DNA of 64,000 nt from UBA2862 sp045658005 (GTDB lineage Bacteria; Bacillota; Clostridia; Christensenellales; Aristaeellaceae), in contig JAZOUD010000110.1 in NCBI GenBank assembly GCA_045658005.1, forward strand, positions 1 through 64,000, read 5' to 3'. Below are positions 58,639-64,000 of this stretch, piece after piece (the first letter of the stretch is position 1; every line of letters begins with the position of its first letter). The notes under the pieces are model-generated. The model saw only the letters and a list, made by a program, of their open reading frames with translations, made no database searches and was not told the origin of the DNA. A program made the translations under genes and the position numbers.

Positions 58639-59187
58639 ATGAAGAGATGGCTGTCCGCGATACTGGCCCTCATGCTGCTGCTCTGCGCGTCCGCTTTTGC
58701 CGAAGAGGACTGGGACTTTGAAGCCTTTGACGACGGCTATGACGGCACCTGGGTCCAGGTCAACGCCCTGGATATCGAATTCTGCCTGCCGGAGGGCTGG
58801 CAGGAGACCGCCGCGCCGGAGGGCGCCGCCTATGCCGCCGCGAACGCCCCGGGCAGCGCGACCCTCGCCATTCGGCTTGCCGCCCAAAGTGTGGACGACC
58901 TTGCCGCCTGGGGCGCGGCCAACCTGAAAAACAGCCAGCCGACAACGGCAGGCTTCTACGACGTGCTGCTCAGCGGCGGCGGGAACGCGATGAGCGCTTA
59001 CCTGATCGTCACGGTGGACGACGTGCTCGCCTTTGACTTCACCCGTTCAATCGAGGAGGCCCTCTCCCCCGATTTCGCTCTTCAGATCGTGGGCAGCGCC
59101 TGCGCGCTTTGGGACGACGACGTGCCCCTGATGGATGGCGACGAGGACTTCGACTTCGGCGAGGCGTTCGAGGCGGACCTGGGCTGA
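58639..59187 (+). CDS. Exported acidic protein of unknown function
   Basis: The ATG at 58639 with GAAGGAG upstream gives 182 residues. Residues 1-21 are a signal peptide ending SAFAEE. The mature protein is acidic, with a DWDFEAFDDGYDG start and a DEDFDFGEAFEADLG end that resemble each other, around a domain with FCLPEGWQET similar to small lipoproteins that follow a PsbP-like fold. No function can be named. Confidence 0.65.
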   Translation: MKRWLSAILALMLLLCASAFAEEDWDFEAFDDGYDGTWVQVNALDIEFCLPEGWQETAAPEGAAYAAANAPGSATLAIRLAAQSVDDLAAWGAANLKNSQPTTAGFYDVLLSGGGNAMSAYLIVTVDDVLAFDFTRSIEEALSPDFALQIVGSACALWDDDVPLMDGDEDFDFGEAFEADLG

Positions 59188-59278
59188 AAACCGGTCTTGC
59201 GACATCCCCGCGACAAGGCCCTGTGCCTTGCGCAATGATTAAGATGCGGTTTAAATTCGTAAAATCTGGAATTGGGTA

Positions 59279-59307
59279 TTGACAAAAGGGAGGATTTGTT
59301 GTAATAT
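59279..59307 (+). promoter_or_regulatory. Promoter of the tRNA cluster
   Basis: TTGACA (59279-59284), 17-bp spacer, TAATAT (59302-59307), about 35 bases before the first tRNA. Confidence 0.7.
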
Positions 59308-59344
59308 ATCACATGTCGCCGCGAGCGGCAAACGAGGAACAATT

Positions 59345-59420
59345 GGGAGCATAGCTCAGCTGGGAGAGCATTTGCCTTACAAGCAAAGGGTCACAGGTTC
59401 GAGCCCTGTTGTTCCCACCA
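59345..59420 (+). tRNA. tRNA-Val (TAC)
   Basis: The 76-base gene has acceptor arms GGGAGCA/TGTTCCC, anticodon TAC in TTGCCTTACAAGCAA, a GTTCGAGCC T-loop and encoded CCA. Confidence 0.96.
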
Positions 59421-59423
59421 TGT

Positions 59424-59579
<156 letters not shown>

Positions 59580-59582
59580 TTT

Positions 59583-59658
59583 GCGGTAGTAGCTCAGTTG
59601 GTAGAGCGCCACCTTGCCAAGGTGGAGGTCGCGAGTCCGAGTCTCGTCTACCGCTCCA
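59583..59658 (+). tRNA. tRNA-Gly (GCC)
   Basis: The 76-base gene has acceptor GCGGTAG/CTACCGC, anticodon GCC in CACCTTGCCAAGGTG and encoded CCA. Its T-loop reads GAGTCCGAGTCTC, a small departure from TTCGA. Confidence 0.94.
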
Positions 59659-59693
59659 TTATTACGGCGAACGCAGCGCGTGCGCCGCAATTT

Positions 59694-59768
59694 GGTGCCA
59701 TAGCCAAGTGGTAAGGCAAAGGTCTGCAAAACCTTCATTCCCCGGTCCGAATCCGGGTGGCACCTCCA
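59694..59768 (+). tRNA. tRNA-Cys (GCA)
   Basis: The 75-base gene has acceptor GGTGCCA/TGGCACC, anticodon GCA in AAGGTCTGCAAAACCTT, the U discriminator typical of Cys and encoded CCA. Confidence 0.95.
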
Positions 59769-59770
59769 TA

Positions 59771-59799
59771 AAACCCGTCCTGATGGGGCGGGTTTTTTT
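59771..59799 (+). terminator. Terminator of the tRNA cluster
   Basis: AAACCCGTCC, a 4-base loop and GGGCGGGTTTTTTT right after the last tRNA. Confidence 0.9.
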
Positions 59800-59935
59800 C
59801 ATGCAGTTTTTCTGTGATTGAGTGGATGACGCCCTTCGAGACCCAGAACTCCCATGCGGGGCTGGTCGCCGCCTCCTATACCATGTAAACGGAAATAAGT
59901 CAACTCTGCTTATCAATTTGTCCTCTCCCCCTGCG

Positions 59936-60245
59936 CAAAACGAACCCGCCGACATCTGCTGCCGGCGGGAATTGATTGTGGCTATTGAGTTTTTTTATTT
60001 GAAACTCACTGTCCCGGAGTATCAAGGGCGCCTGCATTTCCCATGAGCAATCATTTCCGCTTCACATTGTGGACCTGTCGCATCATGCTGGAAACCTGGT
60101 CCCGAGAGAAATTGTCATATGTTATTCAATCGGGAAATGCAGGCCAGGGTCTGTGCTTCGCTATAGTACAATGGCACCGCCTCCCTTTCCTTTCTGAATT
60201 GGAGATCTGTTATCTCCCAAGAGGTTTTTTGTTCTCCCTCTCTCT
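59936..60245 (-). ncRNA. Candidate structured small RNA, 6S-like architecture
   Basis: A near-consensus minus-strand promoter (60252-60280) and a terminator hairpin followed by a T-rich stretch (59936-59969) bracket about 310 bases without a credible reading frame. Inside, a perfect 12-bp stem joins 60132-60143 with 60031-60042. Outer pairings CAC/GTG and GGGACC-like blocks extend it, a short hairpin GAGTTT/AAACTC (59987-60007) lies in the 3' side of an unpaired region, and ATTGT/ACAAT (60168-60172 with 59975-59979) closes it. A closing stem, a central bubble with a small 3' hairpin and a long terminal stem are the layout of 6S RNA. The identification is by structure drawn by hand only. Confidence 0.5.
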
Positions 60246-60251
60246 GGGAAT

Positions 60252-60280
60252 ATAATAGCATGTTTCGATTTGTTTGTCAA
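60252..60280 (-). promoter_or_regulatory. Promoter of the candidate small RNA
   Basis: On the minus strand TTGACA (60275-60280), 17-bp spacer, TATTAT (60252-60257). Confidence 0.75.
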
Positions 60281-60460
60281 CCTGTTTTTTACTGAAAATT
60301 ATACTTTTTTCACAAAAGAATTCTTATACCCCCATTAATCCGGCTTTTGTTGGGCTACACACCGAATCAATCCAGGTGGCAACCCGGGATTTACATATGC
60401 AATGAAGCATGATACAATACCCATGTATTCCAATCTGGTTTGCGGATGGAGGTGATGACC

Positions 60461-60919
60461 ATGGCTTCAAGACCCCGCATGCTCATCAGCGCCTGCCTGC
60501 TGGGCGTGGAATGCCGCTACGACGGCGGCGGCCAGGTGCTTGCGGCGCTGGACGCGCTGATGTCGCGCTACGAACTGATCCCGGTCTGCCCCGAGCAGCT
60601 GGGCGGCCTGCCCACCCCCCGCACGCCCGCCGAGCGCCAGGGCGATCGCGTCGTCGACCGCGAAGGCAGGGACGTCACCGAGGCCTTTTCCCTCGGCGCG
60701 TCGCAGGCCTGCCACCTCGCCCGGCTCTACGGCGCGCGCCTTGCGCTGTTGAAGGCCCGAAGCCCCTCCTGCGGCTGCGGGGAGATCTACGACGGCAGCT
60801 TCTCCGGGCGCAGGATTCCCGGCAGCGGCATCACCGCCGAGCGACTGACCGCGATGGGCGTTGCGGTCTACACCGAAGCGGACGCGGAGGCGCTGATTCA
60901 GAAAGAACTGATGGAATAA
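60461..60919 (+). CDS. DUF523 family protein
   Basis: The ATG at 60461, after GGAGGTGA, gives 152 residues. ISACLLGVECRYDGGG, VCPEQLGGLPTPR and LLKARSPSCGCGEIYDG are the three conserved blocks of DUF523, with paired cysteines that may bind a metal. The family occurs alone or fused to DUF1722; the role is unknown. It is 31 bases upstream of the shikimate-dehydrogenase-like gene. Confidence 0.88.
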   Translation: MASRPRMLISACLLGVECRYDGGGQVLAALDALMSRYELIPVCPEQLGGLPTPRTPAERQGDRVVDREGRDVTEAFSLGASQACHLARLYGARLALLKARSPSCGCGEIYDGSFSGRRIPGSGITAERLTAMGVAVYTEADAEALIQKELME

Positions 60920-60950
60920 ATACGACAGACCAACAAAGGAGGTATCGGCA

Positions 60951-61808
60951 ATGGAAAAGAACTATCGGGCGGAGCTGGTCGGCGTGCTGGGCGATCCCGT
61001 GGACGGCACCCCCACCGGCGTCATGGAGGAGGCTGGCTTTGAACACGACGGCCTGAACTGGCGCTACATCACCGTCAAGGTGCTGCCGGAGGACCTGGAC
61101 GCCGCAATGGCCGGCGTGCGCGCCTTCAACATGAAAGGCGTCAACCTGACCATGCCCCACAAGATCAACGTGCTCAGGCACATGGACGAGCTCTCGGAGG
61201 CCGCCCGGGTCATCGGCGCAGTGAACACCGTCGTCTGCCGCGAGGACGGCACGCTGTTCGGCGAGAATACCGACGGCAAGGGCTTCGTGCAATCGCTGAC
61301 GGACGCCGGCATCCCGCTGGCAGGTAAATCCGTCTGCCTGCTGGGGGCGGGCGGCGCGGCGCGAAGCATCGGCGTCGAATGCGCGCTGGCCGGGGCGGCT
61401 TCCGTCACCGTGATCAACCGAAGCGGCAAGCGCGGCGAAGCCCTGGCAGAAGTCATCCGGAACAACACCGCTGCCGAGGCCCGCTTCATCCCCTGGGAGG
61501 GCCCCGCCCGCGTCCCCGAGGGCACCGATATACTGATCAACGCCACCAGCGTGGGCCTGCATCCCCACGGGGATCAGTGCCCCGACGTGGACTTCGACAC
61601 CGTGCAGCCCGGCATGGTGGCCTGCGACGTGATCTTCAATCCCGTGGACACGCCCTTCCTCACCCGCGCCGCCGCCCGGGGCGCCAGGACCATCGACGGC
61701 CTCGGCATGCTGGTGAACCAGGGCGCGATCAACTACACCCTCTGGACCGGCAAAAAAGCCCCCAGGGACGTGATGTACGCGAAGCTGAAGTCTGAATTCG
61801 GACTGTAA
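60951..61808 (+). CDS. aroE: Shikimate dehydrogenase family protein
   Basis: A 285-residue AroE-type protein. The catalytic Lys-Asp pair is present in NLTMPHK (about residue 69) and ENTDGKGF (about residue 105); the NADP fold has LLGAGGAARSIGVE and NATSVGLHP. The N-terminal shikimate-binding SxS segment, usually HSxSPxxHN, is replaced by DPVDGTPTGVMEEAGF. It may therefore act on a different hydroaromatic acid, as the quinate/shikimate variants do, or be a divergent AroE. AAAGGAGG precedes the ATG. No other aro genes are near. Confidence 0.85.
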   Translation: MEKNYRAELVGVLGDPVDGTPTGVMEEAGFEHDGLNWRYITVKVLPEDLDAAMAGVRAFNMKGVNLTMPHKINVLRHMDELSEAARVIGAVNTVVCREDGTLFGENTDGKGFVQSLTDAGIPLAGKSVCLLGAGGAARSIGVECALAGAASVTVINRSGKRGEALAEVIRNNTAAEARFIPWEGPARVPEGTDILINATSVGLHPHGDQCPDVDFDTVQPGMVACDVIFNPVDTPFLTRAAARGARTIDGLGMLVNQGAINYTLWTGKKAPRDVMYAKLKSEFGL

Positions 61809-61829
61809 TAACTCCCCATACGACGCAGC

Positions 61830-61871
61830 GGAGCGGTAAGGCCTGTGCAAACCGGCCTTACCGCTCCATTT
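61830..61871 (+). terminator. Terminator after aroE
   Basis: GGAGCGGTAAGGCC, a 10-base loop and GGCCTTACCGCTCC followed by ATTTTG. Confidence 0.85.
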
Positions 61872-61973
61872 TGTCGTCCACATATTCTTTCCCCACGTCG
61901 GCGGCAATTTATGTTTGAATTTAGGTTGTTGGCCTACAATGATTTCCAACGATGGGAAAGGACGGTAGACACC

Positions 61974-63022
61974 ATGATGAAATCCGGCAAGCCCCGCAGG
62001 CGAAAGCTGGTGCGGCGAATCCTGTTGATCGTGTTGTTGCTGGCGCTGGCCGCAGGCATCGGCTGGTACGCCTATAACGCGCTGAAGCGGGAATACACCA
62101 CCACCTATGACACCTACACCGCCACAACCGGCAGCATTTCCAACGCCCTCAGCTTCAGCGGCAACCTGGCGCTCATCGACAGCGCCAGCTACACCGCGGC
62201 CTCGTCCAGCACGGTCAAGACGATCTACGCGCCTGCCGGGTCGGACATCAAAGAGGGCGACAAGCTGATCCGGCTGGCCAACGGCGAAACCGTCACCGCC
62301 GATTTCGACGGCAAGGTGAACGTGCTGAGCCTCAACGAGGGCGATTCCGTCAACGCCGGCGACACGCTGGTCCAGATCGCCGACTTTAACCACCTGCGCG
62401 TCACCTTCCGGGTGGATGAATACGACATCAGCGACGTGGCGGTGGGCCAGGCCTGCACCGTCACCGTCACCGCCCTTGAAAAGACCTATGAATCCAGCAT
62501 CGCGGCCATCGACTACATCTCGGCCTCCACCGGCAACGTGGCCTACTACACCGCCAGCGCCTACGTGGACGTGGACGGCGACGCCCTGCCCGGCATGCAG
62601 GTGACCGTGACCATTCCCCAGGAGGAGGCGAAGGACGTCGTGATCCTGAAGGTGGACGCCCTGAGCTTCGACAACACCAACCAGGCCTTCGTTTGGATGA
62701 AGAACGACTCGGGCGAGCTGGCGCAGGTCAACGTCACCACCGGCGTTTCCAACGGCAACTACATCGAAATCACCAGCGGCCTCTCCGACGGCGACGAGGT
62801 CTACGCGGAGGCCAAGGTCGAGGAGACCAGCTCCGGCGGCCTGCTCAGTGGCCTGTTCGGCGGCCAGCAGTTCAACCAGCCCCAGGGCGGCCCCGGCGGC
62901 AACATGCCCGGCGAGCGCGGCAACTGGTCCGGCGAGCGCGGCAACTGGTCCGGCGGCGAACGGGGCACCGGTACGGGCGGCCAGCGGTCCGGCGGCAGCG
63001 GCAACGGGGGCGGTGGCAGCCG

Positions 63023-63026
<4 letters not shown>
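61974..63026 (+). CDS. HlyD/MacA-like efflux periplasmic adaptor
   Basis: From the ATG at 61974 the protein has 350 residues: a basic N-terminus, one membrane helix (ILLIVLLLALAAGIGWYAY), then a lipoyl-like beta region split as in membrane-fusion proteins (TVKTIYAPAGSDIKEGDKL and ADFDGKVNVLSLNEGDSVNAGD) and beta-barrel parts. The usual long coiled coil is almost absent. The last 60 residues are Gly-rich with PGERGNWSG and SGERGNWSG repeats. It works with the ABC genes that follow to export a peptide, lipid or drug. Overlaps the ATPase gene by 4 bases. Confidence 0.87.
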
Positions 63027-63782
<756 letters not shown>

Positions 63783-63790
<8 letters not shown>

Positions 63791-64000
63791 TCTATTCGTT
63801 GTTTCATTGCACTCCACATTCATCATGCTGGGCGAGTGCGTGAGGATGTCGCTTTCCAACATCCTGGGCAACCGGGTGCGCTCGTTTTTGACGGTGCTGG
63901 GCATACTGATCGGCGTAGCGGCGGTCATCGCCCTGATCACCACGGTCAACGGCTTCTCCGGCTCCCTGTCCAGCTCCTTCAGCGCCATGGGCGCCGGCAC
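63783..64000 (+). CDS. MacB/FtsX-like ABC transporter permease, cut by the window edge
   Basis: The frame begins at 63783, overlapping the ATPase by 8 bases, and runs off the right edge after about 72 codons. ECVRMSLSNILGNRVRSFLT followed by VLGILIGVAAVIALIT is the first-helix signature of MacB-type permeases. It completes the adaptor-ATPase-permease set. Confidence 0.85.

Noticed and set aside
59936..60245. The small-RNA candidate as SRP RNA or RNase P RNA
   Set aside because: The tetraloop-containing SRP core and the conserved RNase P segments could not be found; the stem arrangement fits 6S RNA better.
59822..60255. Short plus-strand reading frames of 70-74 codons between the tRNA cluster and DUF523
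   Set aside because: No ribosome binding sites or family resemblance, and they oppose the candidate small RNA with its own promoter and terminator.

Overview
The window reads as chromosome of an anaerobic, GC-rich member of the Bacillota (Clostridia-type). Supporting signs are Gram-positive style ribosome binding sites (AGGAGG), sigma-A type promoters with 17-bp spacers, a reverse rubrerythrin, a cobalamin riboswitch, CdaA/CdaR, YsxC-type EngB, a SecG and a GGGtGRT protein, and many TTG/GTG starts. Genus cannot be told from the sequence. Most of it is ordinary core genome; the accessory material lies mainly at 14.4-19.4 kb. No CRISPR array, complete insertion sequence or prophage was seen. 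A possible transposase tail touches the left edge and a MacB-type permease is cut by the right edge.

Left part (0-14 kb): a minus-strand salvage/repair operon (sirtuin, hypoxanthine-DNA glycosylase, pyrimidine-nucleoside phosphorylase, degenerate CPBP membrane protein) faces a BI-1 family membrane protein across back-to-back promoters. Then come the GGGtGRT protein with its NifU-like Fe-S scaffold, a secreted Big2-thioredoxin fusion, and a five-gene galactofuranose-type glycan operon ending in UDP-galactopyranose mutase.

Accessory part (14-19.5 kb): reverse rubrerythrin, an AT-rich gap, a MntA-HepT toxin-antitoxin pair, uridine kinase, a decayed type I restriction remnant (hsdM and rhuM, each with an in-frame internal deletion), and an orphan CARF-PD-(D/E)xK nuclease of the DUF1887/Card1 type without a visible CRISPR locus.

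Middle (19.5-38 kb): a B12-riboswitch operon with an exported CbiK-like cobaltochelatase; the cdaA-cdaR c-di-AMP operon; trpS followed by rsmH, a divergent Tgt, an ArmA/Rmt-like 16S rRNA methyltransferase and rsmI, a set converging on the ribosomal decoding centre; then secG with a long Ala/Glu tail, and leuS.

Right part (38-64 kb): a TrmB-aldolase fused ORF, an NlpC/P60 hydrolase and a cobalamin nucleotide-loop operon (cobT, cobU, cobS, a CobU-like paralogue, cobC); a PreA-type Fe-S flavoprotein; a liv branched-chain amino-acid ABC operon with a DUF2284 gene; a glycolipid glycosyltransferase/acyltransferase pair; aspartokinase, engB, lon; five tRNA genes; a candidate 6S-like small RNA; aroE; and a MacA/MacB-type export system. 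Short palindromic repeats of one family are scattered between genes and in one place form the 3' end of a coding region.
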